Under the pieces are notes generated by a model that was not told the origin of the DNA, ran no database searches, and saw only the letters and a list, made by a program, of their open reading frames with translations. Source: Pseudomonadota bacterium (GTDB taxonomy: Bacteria > Pseudomonadota > Gammaproteobacteria > Pseudomonadales > Cellvibrionaceae). Taken from it: a DNA stretch of 10,022 nucleotides. Where the stretch lies: positions 1-10,022 of the forward strand of contig JAEZGT010000090.1 in NCBI GenBank assembly GCA_023416875.1, read 5' to 3'. Positions 1-6,251 of the stretch are shown in pieces. Position 1 is the first letter of the stretch. Every line of letters starts with the position of its first letter. The position numbers and the translations under genes were made by a program.

Positions 1-51
1 GTTCTAACCTATCGCCGTTTCTGACCTAATACTTGCTAGGCAGCCTTGGTA

Positions 52-1323
52 TTAATACGCCCAGCCTAGCCGCAAGCCAGCACCGTCGCCGCCATCTCCC
101 TGGACGTAGGTTAGATCCAGCAGAAAGCTGCCAAGGCGCCAGCCCAGGCCGCCGCTCAGTTGATCACCCACGGACGCCTCAAGGTCGTGTCGGTAGCCCA
201 GGCGCAGGGCCAGTATCGACAGACGATATTCGATTCCGAGGCTGACATCCTGGCGTTCGGCGTCCCCTTGTAATGCTGGCGTTTTATCCAAATCGGCGTC
301 CAACCCCACGTCGAGACGTTCCCCGATATAGGCCAGACCTACCCGACTGCGCGGTTGCAGTTTGATGCGCCCACCCACATCGGTGGTAATGGTTTTGCTG
401 CGCAGGTCTTTGACGGCGAGACCAATACGCCAGTGATCCGCCAGGGTGATGGCTGCGCCTAAATCCACGTTGAAGTAAAACTCGGTTCGATCATTGCCGG
501 CGCTTTCAAAGGTCCCGTCCACCACCTGCCATCTCTCGTCGAAAATGCGCAGGTGTACCACCTTCGGCGCTATGCCGAGAGCGATCTCCTGGTTCCACAA
601 GGTGTATTGTTTGCCGGCCGAAACACCGAGTTCAGACAGCAGCAGCCCCGTGCCGGAGGCGGAGGACTGGATCTGGTCACTCGGATCAATCAATTTGTCT
701 TCGGAATTGTACAGGTCAGGATGCTCCTCACCTCTGGTACCACCACTTTCGACAAATTCCAGGGCTTCCATATATTTTTCGAGCAAGTCGTAATCCGCCT
801 GCGCGATTTGCGATATTCCCCGTCCGAGCGCCCGCGACCCTACGAAAAACGTACCGCCCTCCAGGTCCCCGGGCAGGCTCACGCTGTAGCCCACATAACC
901 CTCAGCGTTGATGTGCTTACCATCGATATCGCGCATGGCGCGCTCCAGTTCGCGGGCGGCGTCGATGCCGGCCCTCGCGGTTTCCTGTGTCGGTGCGTCG
1001 TTGAGATTGTCGATTGCGTCGCTCAGCCGGCCTTCGAGGTTGTCTGAGATGAGTTCCGCAGCGGTGCGGGCGCCGTCAGAGACGGCTGCGAGCACAGCGT
1101 GAAAACTGTGGGAGCCGTCGCGGGTGCGATCTTCATGGCCTTCGTGAAACGCCGTGAGCGCAGGATTATAGAAATGACCTGTGTCGGCATTGCCGAGGGC
1201 GACGCCAGTGCCGCCGAGGGCCAGCCCGCGGGAGTCGAAAACGCCGTAGCTGTCGGCGGCAAGCCCGCAAGTGTGGGTGGCTAATAATCCGATCAGCAGA
1301 CGGCTGTAAAGGGCTCTGTTCAA
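52..1323 (-). CDS. TraF-like (PF13729-type) outer-membrane beta-barrel protein
   Basis: Predicted secreted protein of 423 residues, probably an outer-membrane barrel of the family annotated 'conjugal transfer protein TraF' (TraF_2). An N-terminal signal peptide (about residues 1-22, ending CGLA-AD) is followed by the family signature DSRGLALGGTGVA (about 30-42) and an NPA motif (about 53-55). A helical acidic stretch follows (about 75-140), then alternating amphipathic strands to the end, closing in a terminal tyrosine as many barrels do. The start codon is TTG. I accept it because AGGAG lies 6 nt upstream and the signal peptide begins right there. It is the last gene of the minus-strand run, 132 bp after darP, so it may have its own promoter. 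Despite the family name there is no conjugation gene nearby, and its real role is unknown. Family assignment is by recognition of the N-terminal motif and barrel pattern. Confidence 0.72.
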   Translation of the reverse strand: MNRALYSRLLIGLLATHTCGLAADSYGVFDSRGLALGGTGVALGNADTGHFYNPALTAFHEGHEDRTRDGSHSFHAVLAAVSDGARTAAELISDNLEGRLSDAIDNLNDAPTQETARAGIDAARELERAMRDIDGKHINAEGYVGYSVSLPGDLEGGTFFVGSRALGRGISQIAQADYDLLEKYMEALEFVESGGTRGEEHPDLYNSEDKLIDPSDQIQSSASGTGLLLSELGVSAGKQYTLWNQEIALGIAPKVVHLRIFDERWQVVDGTFESAGNDRTEFYFNVDLGAAITLADHWRIGLAVKDLRSKTITTDVGGRIKLQPRSRVGLAYIGERLDVGLDADLDKTPALQGDAERQDVSLGIEYRLSILALRLGYRHDLEASVGDQLSGGLGWRLGSFLLDLTYVQGDGGDGAGLRLGWAY

Positions 1324-1327
1324 ATTG

Positions 1328-1334
1328 CGCTCCT
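1328..1334 (-). promoter_or_regulatory. Ribosome binding site deciding the TTG start of the TraF-like gene
   Basis: On the minus strand the sequence reads ACCAGGAGCGCAAT and then TTG. AGGAG sits 6 nt before the TTG, an ideal spacing. No ATG or GTG near the signal peptide would keep it intact, so this site supports the unusual TTG start. Confidence 0.6.
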
Positions 1335-1362
1335 GGTCCAGGTTTAAAACAGGGCAAGGGAA

Positions 1363-1393
1363 GCCGGTCGGGCGCTGGGTGCGACGGACCGGC
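1363..1393. repeat. 7-bp inverted repeat in the darP/TraF-like spacer
   Basis: GCCGGTC (1363-1369) and GACCGGC (1387-1393) form a perfect 7-bp inverted repeat with a 17-nt spacer, between the darP stop and the TraF-like start. No T-run follows on the minus strand, so it does not look like an intrinsic terminator. It could be an operator or leader hairpin of the TraF-like gene. I see no convincing sigma-70 promoter in this 132-bp spacer. Confidence 0.35.
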
Positions 1394-1455
1394 GCAAGCG
1401 CGTCAATTTACAAGATGAACAGGCTACAAGAATAGGTGGAAGTGTGCGGCAGGGC

Positions 1456-1992
1456 TCAGTCGGCGTTTCTGCCCGCCACCGCATCGCGAATAAAGCGGAA
1501 CAGCTTGCGCGCATGGGTTGGAGCCTGCTGGCTGCCGGCCGCGCCTTTGGCACTGCGTACCAAGTGGCGCAGTTGCTGACGGTCAGCGAGAGGAAATTCA
1601 TCGAAAAAGCGCTCCATCACCTCCTGCTCGCCTTTGATCAAGTCGTCGCGCCACTGCTCCATGACGTGGAACAGGCGCGCCAAGCGGTCCTGTTCTTCCT
1701 TGATACCGGCGACGGCGGCGGCAATGGCTTCGTGGTCCTCACTGCGCATCAGTTTGCCGAGGAACTGATAGTGGCGGCGCAGCGCTTCGTTTTTCCTGAT
1801 GTTTTTGCTTTCTTCCACCGCGCGGCGCATTTCCGCGCTCAGCGGCATCTGCGCCAGTTGCTCCGCGTTCAGGGTGGTCAGATGCACCGCGAGATCTTGC
1901 AGCGCGTGCATATCTTTTTTCATGCGCGTTTTGCTGACCCAGCGGAAAACTTCCTCTTCGCCGTCCTGCGCGTCCTGATCAAATTCATTCAT
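1456..1992 (-). CDS. darP: Dual-action ribosomal maturation protein DarP (YjgA, DUF615)
   Basis: Small, highly charged, helical cytoplasmic protein of 178 residues, matching the YjgA/DUF615 family in length and pattern. The family associates with late 50S ribosomal precursors and assists maturation around the peptidyl transferase centre in E. coli. Visible features are the acidic N-terminus, the conserved SKTRMKKDM segment (about 20-28), LSAEMRRAVEESKNIR (about 51-66), the RRHYQFLGKLMR helix (about 72-83) and a C-terminal ARKLFRFIRD motif. The ATG has no strong Shine-Dalgarno sequence. An in-frame stop lies 11 codons upstream with no other start between, which fixes the start. It lies 97 bp downstream of ptsO. 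Its presence next to ptsO is a known arrangement in several gammaproteobacteria (from memory). Confidence 0.9.
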   Translation of the reverse strand: MNEFDQDAQDGEEEVFRWVSKTRMKKDMHALQDLAVHLTTLNAEQLAQMPLSAEMRRAVEESKNIRKNEALRRHYQFLGKLMRSEDHEAIAAAVAGIKEEQDRLARLFHVMEQWRDDLIKGEQEVMERFFDEFPLADRQQLRHLVRSAKGAAGSQQAPTHARKLFRFIRDAVAGRNAD

Positions 1993-2089
1993 GTCGGTAT
2001 ACCGGTGTACGAAAGGCGCGGCTCAGCGGTGAGTCGCAAAGGTGGCGAAGCCTACAGCATCCGCGCGGGGGGTTAAAGCGCAGCCGGCG

Positions 2090-2359
2090 TTATTCGCCTT
2101 CGCCAAATTTATCTTCGATCAGCGCCGACAGCTCAGCGAGTGCTTCCTCCTCGTCATGACCGTCGGCGGATATTTCGATGGCGGTGCCTTTGGAGGCCGC
2201 CAGCAGCATCAGTGACATGATGCTTTTACCGTCGATGGTTTTGCCGTTGCAGCACACCTGCATTTTGCAGGCATAGCGGCTGCACAAATTGGCGAATTTG
2301 GTGGCGGCCCGGGCGTGCAGTCCCAGTTTGTTGGATATGACAACCTGTTTGGAAATCAT
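2090..2359 (-). CDS. ptsO: Phosphocarrier protein NPr (HPr-like) of the nitrogen PTS
   Basis: HPr-family protein of 89 residues that passes phosphate from EI-Ntr (PtsP) to EIIA-Ntr (PtsN), in the cytoplasm. The phosphorylatable histidine is His15 in the motif NKLGLHARAA (10-19). The second HPr signature, GKSIMSLMLLAASKG (44-58), contains Ser46, the position regulated by HPr kinase in Gram-positives. Length matches E. coli NPr (90 aa). The gene follows rapZ by 64 bp. That spacer contains a small hairpin (GACCC at 2404-2408 with GGGTC at 2415-2419) with no U-run after it on the coding strand. The Shine-Dalgarno match is weak. ptsP, the upstream phosphodonor gene, is not in this window. Confidence 0.95.
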   Translation of the reverse strand: MISKQVVISNKLGLHARAATKFANLCSRYACKMQVCCNGKTIDGKSIMSLMLLAASKGTAIEISADGHDEEEALAELSALIEDKFGEGE

Positions 2360-2423
2360 GCGTTGCTGCCAGTACTCTTCGTTATTGTTGTGCCGTTGTT
2401 TTTGACCCGATAAGGGGTCGCGG

Positions 2424-3296
2424 TCAGGGCGACGTCTGCGTCAGCTGGCGATGGCGAGTCTGCACGTTCGGATACAGCCTCTGAAAATGCGCACTTAATT
2501 TATCCGCCAGATACACCGAGCGGTGCATGCCGCCCGTGCAGCCAATCGCAATCGTCAAATAACTGCGGTTGTTCTGTTCAAAACTCGGAATCCATTTTTC
2601 CAGAAACTGCACTATGTCCTCGTACATGGAGGTCACCTGCGGCTGCGCCGCCAGAAAATCCATGACCGGAGTTTGCAGTCCTGTATGCGCGCGCAGATCC
2701 GGCTGCCAGTAGGGATTGGGCAGGCTGCGCACGTCAAACACAAAATCGGCGTCCACCGGCACACCGTATTTGAAACCGAAGGATTCGATCATCAACGCCA
2801 TACCCTGGCCTTCGGCTCCCGCCACTTTCTTTTTCACCGCCGAACGCAATTCGTGCAGGGTCAGATTGCTGGTGTCGATGGTGATATCCGACAACCGCGC
2901 CACAGGGTCCAGAATCGCATTTTCCGCGCGAATAGCCTCGCGCAGCCCGGTGGTTTTGTTGGAGAGGGGATGTTTGCGGCGAGTTTCACTGAAGCGCTTG
3001 ATCAGCACCTGATCACTGGCGTCCAGGTAGACCACGGTGAAGCGCGCGTTCTGGTGCTGCTGCGCCCATTCCAGTATTTCAGGAAAGCGGCTGAGATCAC
3101 CGCTGACCGTGCGCGCATCTATACCCACGGCGAATTTCATCGCCTGGTTGTTGGCGCCTTGGGAGACTTCAGTGATGAGGGCCGGCAGAAGGTTGACGGG
3201 GAGGTTGTCGATACAGATGAAACCGCTATCTTCGAGCAGTTGCAGCGCCGTGGTTTTGCCGGAGCCCGACCTGCCGCTGATCACGACGAATTCCAT
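2424..3296 (-). CDS. rapZ: RapZ family protein (RNase adapter / GlcN6P sensor, P-loop NTPase)
   Basis: RapZ (YhbJ) homologue of 290 residues; E. coli RapZ has 284. In E. coli it senses glucosamine-6-phosphate and directs RNase E to the sRNA GlmZ, tuning GlmS and hence the envelope precursor supply. The N-terminal P-loop domain has Walker A GRSGSGKT (8-15) and a Walker B-like FTVVYLDA (86-93). The C-terminal domain keeps FGFKYGVPVDADFVFDVR, LPNPYW and the phosphate-binding motif GCTGGMHRS (252-260). A good Shine-Dalgarno (GGAGG) lies 9 nt before the ATG, and the gene starts 23 bp after ptsN stops. The extreme C-terminus (RHRQLTQTSP) lacks the Lys/Arg cluster that E. coli uses to bind GlmZ/GlmY. 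The sRNA function may therefore not be shared (see findings). Confidence 0.95.
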   Translation of the reverse strand: MEFVVISGRSGSGKTTALQLLEDSGFICIDNLPVNLLPALITEVSQGANNQAMKFAVGIDARTVSGDLSRFPEILEWAQQHQNARFTVVYLDASDQVLIKRFSETRRKHPLSNKTTGLREAIRAENAILDPVARLSDITIDTSNLTLHELRSAVKKKVAGAEGQGMALMIESFGFKYGVPVDADFVFDVRSLPNPYWQPDLRAHTGLQTPVMDFLAAQPQVTSMYEDIVQFLEKWIPSFEQNNRSYLTIAIGCTGGMHRSVYLADKLSAHFQRLYPNVQTRHRQLTQTSP

Positions 3297-3319
3297 GCTT
3301 CAGGCCCTCCGCGAACTGC

Positions 3320-3793
3320 TTAAAGGTCTGCTTCTATGGCAGCGCGATAGAGGTCGTCGCCTGTCTCTGCGCGTCGCAGGGCCTGTACGAAACGCGGGTT
3401 TTGCAGCTGTTCCGCCAGCATCGCCAGGGTCTGCAGATGGGCATTTTCCGCGTTTTCTGGCACCAGCATGGCAAAGATCACGTCCACCGGCTGGCTGTCC
3501 ACGGAATCAAAATCAATGGGTGTTGCCAGCGTCATAAGCGCGCCTATGGTTGCACCGGCGGTTTTGAAGCGGCAGTGGGGGATGGCGATGCCTTCACCTA
3601 TGCCAGTGGAGCCGAGGCGCTCCCGCGCCACCAGCTGCTGGAACAGCTCGTCGGCGTCGATACCATCACTGCCTTCCGCGATCAGCGAGGCGAGAACCTC
3701 GAGCGAGCGTTTCTTGCTCGTGCAGGTGACGTGACAGAGAGTGCGTTGCTGAGTGAGAAGCGATTCAATTTGCATATAGGGATTCGACCGCAT
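3320..3793 (-). CDS. ptsN: Nitrogen regulatory PTS protein EIIA-Ntr
   Basis: EIIA-Ntr, the terminal phosphoacceptor of the nitrogen PTS, acting in the cytoplasm on targets such as K+ transport and sensor kinases. The 157-residue mannitol/fructose-type EIIA domain shows SKKRSLEVL (26-34), RERLGSTGIGEGIAIPH (57-73) with the phosphorylated histidine at 73, the same number as in E. coli, and QPVDVIFAMLVPE (about 101-113). Two ATG starts are possible. The one at 3793 gives an N-terminus of E. coli-like length. The one at 3775 (MQIESLL) gives 151 aa and resembles shorter homologues. Neither has a clear Shine-Dalgarno sequence, and a stable hairpin (3800-3822) lies just upstream of the first. In most relatives hpf separates rpoN from ptsN; here only 57 bp do. 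Confidence 0.94.
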   Translation of the reverse strand: MRSNPYMQIESLLTQQRTLCHVTCTSKKRSLEVLASLIAEGSDGIDADELFQQLVARERLGSTGIGEGIAIPHCRFKTAGATIGALMTLATPIDFDSVDSQPVDVIFAMLVPENAENAHLQTLAMLAEQLQNPRFVQALRRAETGDDLYRAAIEADL

Positions 3794-3799
3794 TCCGAG

Positions 3800-3822
3800 G
3801 GGCGAGACCTTTAGGTTCGCCC
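3800..3822. repeat. 10-bp bulged inverted repeat just upstream of ptsN
   Basis: GGGCGA (3800-3805) pairs with TCGCCC (3817-3822), and ACCT (3807-3810) pairs with AGGT (3813-3816). One base (3806) is bulged and the loop is very short. In the rpoN-ptsN message it ends 7 nt before the upstream ptsN ATG and would cover that start's ribosome site. No U-run follows on the minus strand, so an intrinsic terminator is unlikely. An mRNA stability, processing or translational control element is possible. Confidence 0.5.
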
Positions 3823-3840
3823 ATATTTATTTGGGACGGC

Positions 3841-3864
3841 AGCGGCTGCGTCAGACCAGCCGCT
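3841..3864. repeat. 8-bp perfect inverted repeat enclosing the rpoN stop codon
   Basis: AGCGGCTG (3841-3848) and CAGCCGCT (3857-3864) are perfect inverted copies with an 8-nt loop that holds the rpoN TGA (3851-3853). On the message it is followed by GCCGTCCCAAATAAA, not a U-run. It could stabilise the 3' end of the rpoN coding region or mark a processing site before ptsN. Confidence 0.5.
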
Positions 3865-5365
3865 TGCGTTCGTTGGAGGGCGCTATGCCCAGGGACTCGC
3901 GATATTTGGCGATGGTGCGCCGTGCGACATGAATCCCCTGCTCTTCTAGCAGGGCGGTAATTTTCGAGTCGCTCAAAGGTTTACGGGGATTTTCCGCCGC
4001 CACGAGCTTTTTAATGATAGCGCGAATGGCTGTAGAGGAACACTCGCCGCCAGATTCCGTACTTACATGACTGGAGAAAAAATACTTGAGCTCAAAGATG
4101 CCCTGAGGGGTATGCATGTACTTTTGGGTCGTGACCCGCGAGATCGTGGATTCATGCATTTCCACCATTTCCGCCACGTCGTGCAGCACCATAGGCTTCA
4201 TCGCCTCGGGGCCGTGATCGAGAAAACCTTGCTGACGCTCGACAATACAGGTGGCCACTTTCAGCAAAGTCTCGTTGCGGCTTTGCAGGCTTTTGATAAA
4301 CCAGCGCGCCTCCTGCAGGTTATCGCGTAAAAAGGTGTTGTCGTTGCTGCTGTCGGCGCGGCGCACCAGGGAGGCATAGTCGGGATTGATGCGCAGTTTC
4401 GGCGCGATTTCCGGATTGAGCTGGACCATCCAGCGGTTGTTCTCCTTTTTCACGAACACATCCGGCACCACATATTCTGTGGTGTCTTCGCCGATCTGCT
4501 CACCCGGGCGCGGATTGAGGCTCTGGATAATGCGAATGGCTTCCTGCAGCTCCGTCTCCTTCACCCGCAGCTTGCGCATCAGTTGTTTGAAATCGCGCGC
4601 GCCCAGCAGGGGCAGATAGTGGCGCACTAGATTCACCGCCACATCGTAGGAAGGCAGGGTGTTGGGCAGTTGCCGCATTTGCAGCAGCAGGCATTCCGCC
4701 AGATCCTGGCTTGCGACTCCCGGCGGATCGAACTGCTGCAGGCGGTGTAACACCGCCATTACTTCGTCCATTTCCAATTCGGGAAAATCTTTCAATAGCC
4801 CTTGCCAAATTTCTTCCACCGGTTGCACCAGCATACCGCTGGGTCCCACCGCGTCGATGATGGCCTCGCCGACCAGACGATCCAGGTCAGACATGGGAGT
4901 GAGATTGAGTTGCCAGGCGAGATAGTCTTGTAGGGATTCGGAGGTGCCGCGGCGGGATTCGAAGTCCATGTCTTCGTTTTCCGGTCGCGACAGGCCGGTA
5001 CCGGTGGGAGCACTTTGATAGACGTCGTCCCAACTGGTATCGACGGCAAGCTCAGTGGGAATCTCGTTGCTCCATTCGCCATCCGGAGCGTGATCCTCGC
5101 CATCTTCACGAGTGGCGCTGCTCAGTTCCTCGGCCTGGCTATTGGTTTCCTTGCCGTTGACGAAATCCAATTCCGGCCCGTCGCCACCTGGGTAATCTCC
5201 CGCGCCCTCGTCGTCGGCGACATCCAGCATGGGGTTGGTTTCAAGGGCTTCCTGAATTTCGGTTTGAAGATCAAGCGTGGACAGTTGCAAGAGACGGATG
5301 GCCTGCTGCAGCTGGGGCGTCATGGTGAGCTGCTGGCCGAGTTTGAGTTGCAGTGATTGCTTCAT
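3851..5365 (-). CDS. rpoN: RNA polymerase sigma-54 factor
   Basis: Sigma-54, which directs RNA polymerase to -24/-12 promoters and needs AAA+ activators. Length is 504 residues (E. coli 477). Region I (1-48) is Gln/Leu-rich (LGQQLTMTPQLQQAIRLLQL), the part that contacts activators. Region II (about 50-150) is an acidic, low-complexity linker rich in Asp, Glu and Gly and probably accounts for the extra length. The core-binding region III follows (LAWQLNLTP, then FDPPGVASQDLAECL, then LNPRPG). The C-terminal DNA-binding part has the HTH region (VAEMVEMHESTISRVT) and the diagnostic RpoN box ARRTIAKYRE (481-490). The gene follows lptB after a 153-bp AT-rich leader that contains a sigma-54-like promoter match, suggesting separate expression and possible autoregulation. 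The Shine-Dalgarno sequence is weak (GAAGA). Confidence 0.97.
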   Translation of the reverse strand: MKQSLQLKLGQQLTMTPQLQQAIRLLQLSTLDLQTEIQEALETNPMLDVADDEGAGDYPGGDGPELDFVNGKETNSQAEELSSATREDGEDHAPDGEWSNEIPTELAVDTSWDDVYQSAPTGTGLSRPENEDMDFESRRGTSESLQDYLAWQLNLTPMSDLDRLVGEAIIDAVGPSGMLVQPVEEIWQGLLKDFPELEMDEVMAVLHRLQQFDPPGVASQDLAECLLLQMRQLPNTLPSYDVAVNLVRHYLPLLGARDFKQLMRKLRVKETELQEAIRIIQSLNPRPGEQIGEDTTEYVVPDVFVKKENNRWMVQLNPEIAPKLRINPDYASLVRRADSSNDNTFLRDNLQEARWFIKSLQSRNETLLKVATCIVERQQGFLDHGPEAMKPMVLHDVAEMVEMHESTISRVTTQKYMHTPQGIFELKYFFSSHVSTESGGECSSTAIRAIIKKLVAAENPRKPLSDSKITALLEEQGIHVARRTIAKYRESLGIAPSNERKRLV

Positions 5366-5425
5366 TCGTCAGTCTTCGCCGTTGCAGGATAAGAAGAATG
5401 CCGTAATTCTAGTCATCCCTATTTA

Positions 5426-5495
5426 GACAAGCAATCATTTTTGCTGATTTTAAAAGCAAACTTTGGGCCAGCTAGAGCGATATTCGTTGCTTGTC
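5426..5495. repeat. 9-bp inverted repeat bracketing the candidate rpoN promoter
   Basis: GACAAGCAA (5426-5434) and TTGCTTGTC (5487-5495) are perfect inverted copies 52 nt apart. Relative to the predicted start they sit at about +10 to +18 and -43 to -51. The outer copy is part of a self-palindrome, GCTTGTCAAGC (5489-5499). They might be operator half-sites for a regulator of rpoN; no regulator can be named. Confidence 0.35.
5455..5470 (-). promoter_or_regulatory. Candidate sigma-54 (-24/-12) promoter of rpoN
   Basis: The minus strand reads TGGCCCAAAGTTTGCT. Compared with the consensus TGGCACG-N4-TTGCW, it keeps the GG and GC dinucleotides at exact spacing and matches TGGC, the following C at position 6, and TTGCT. 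It differs only at the A and the following G of the -24 box. It is preceded by C, which fits the pyrimidine preference. Predicted transcription start is near 5444, about 80 nt before the rpoN ATG. The region downstream is AT-rich. This is a sequence match only. Confidence 0.5.
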
Positions 5496-5518
5496 AAGCT
5501 GCCCGCCCACCCTTTATG

Positions 5519-6244
5519 TCAAAGACGGAAGTTTTCCCCGAGATATACCTTGCGCACTTTGGGATTGTTCATCACGGTGTCGGGTGACCCTTCGGCAATG
5601 ATATAGCCCTCACTGACAATATAGGCTTTTTCGCAGATATCCAGCGTTTCGCGCACGTTGTGGTCGGTAATCAGCACCCCCAGGCCGCGCTTCTTCAGGT
5701 GCGTCACGATATTTTTGATGTCGTTGACCGATATGGGGTCAACGCCCGCAAACGGTTCATCGAGCAGAATAAATTCCGGATTCGTAGCAATGGCGCGGGC
5801 AATTTCGACGCGGCGACGCTCGCCGCCGGAGAGTGCCATACCAAGGCTGTTGCGGATATGGGTGACGTGGAACTCCTGCAGTAGATGATCCAGCACTTCA
5901 CGGCGGCTTTTGCGGGTGAGGTCGGCGCGGGTTTCCAGGATCGCCATTATGTTGTCAGCCACCGTGAGCTTGCGGAATACCGAGGCTTCCTGCGGCAGAT
6001 AACTCAAGCCGGCGCGGGCGCGGCCGTGCATGGGCAGATGGGTAACGCACTTGTCGTTGATGTAGACCTCGCCCTTGTCGGCGGCTACCAGTCCCGCAAT
6101 CATGTAAAAACAGGTGGTTTTGCCGGCGCCATTGGGGCCTAGCAGGCCGACAATTTGGCCGCTCTCCACCTTCATGGATACATCGATCACCACTTTGCGG
6201 CCTTTGTAGCTTTTGGCGAGATTGCGCGCTTCCAGGGTGGCCAT
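5519..6244 (-). CDS. lptB: LPS export ABC transporter ATP-binding protein LptB
   Basis: Cytoplasmic ATPase that powers LPS extraction by LptB2FG and its push along the LptC-LptA bridge. It has 241 residues, the family length. All ABC motifs are present: Walker A GPNGAGKTT (36-44), Q-loop Gln85 in LPQE, signature LSGGERRR (138-145), Walker B FILLDE (158-163) with catalytic Glu163, the D-loop after it (AGVDP), and the switch His195 in LITDH. The sequence VEIARAIATNP and the C-terminal YLGENFRL are typical of LptB. The start lies 7 bp after the lptA stop, and a purine-rich GGAAGAGGA overlaps the lptA end as ribosome site, indicating coupling. LptF and LptG, its membrane partners, are encoded elsewhere, as is normal. 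Confidence 0.97.
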   Translation of the reverse strand: MATLEARNLAKSYKGRKVVIDVSMKVESGQIVGLLGPNGAGKTTCFYMIAGLVAADKGEVYINDKCVTHLPMHGRARAGLSYLPQEASVFRKLTVADNIMAILETRADLTRKSRREVLDHLLQEFHVTHIRNSLGMALSGGERRRVEIARAIATNPEFILLDEPFAGVDPISVNDIKNIVTHLKKRGLGVLITDHNVRETLDICEKAYIVSEGYIIAEGSPDTVMNNPKVRKVYLGENFRL

Positions 6245-6251
6245 CGGGTGT

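Noticed and set aside
1..51. Bases after the TraF-like stop codon, checked for a terminator or another gene
   Set aside because: No hairpin with a T-run and no coding sequence can be supported in this short edge segment.
1444..2076. 210-codon plus-strand open frame opposite darP
   Set aside because: Antisense shadow of a well-recognised gene; no domain or ribosome site supports it.
2404..2419. Hairpin GACCC/GGGTC between rapZ and ptsO as a terminator
   Set aside because: The coding-strand sequence after the stem is a run of A, not T, and ptsO continues in the same direction, so it is not an intrinsic terminator for this gene run.
2523..3323. 266-codon plus-strand open frame opposite rapZ
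   Set aside because: It is the antisense shadow of rapZ, which has all family motifs. The translated product shows no recognisable domain and is rich in His, Arg and Gln as shadows of GC-rich genes are.
5469..5497. Perfect sigma-70 -35 box TTGACA on the minus strand upstream of rpoN
   Set aside because: At 17-bp spacing the -10 would be TAGCTG, which matches only two of six consensus bases; neighbouring spacings are no better. TTGACA here is also explained by the GCTTGTCAAGC palindrome.
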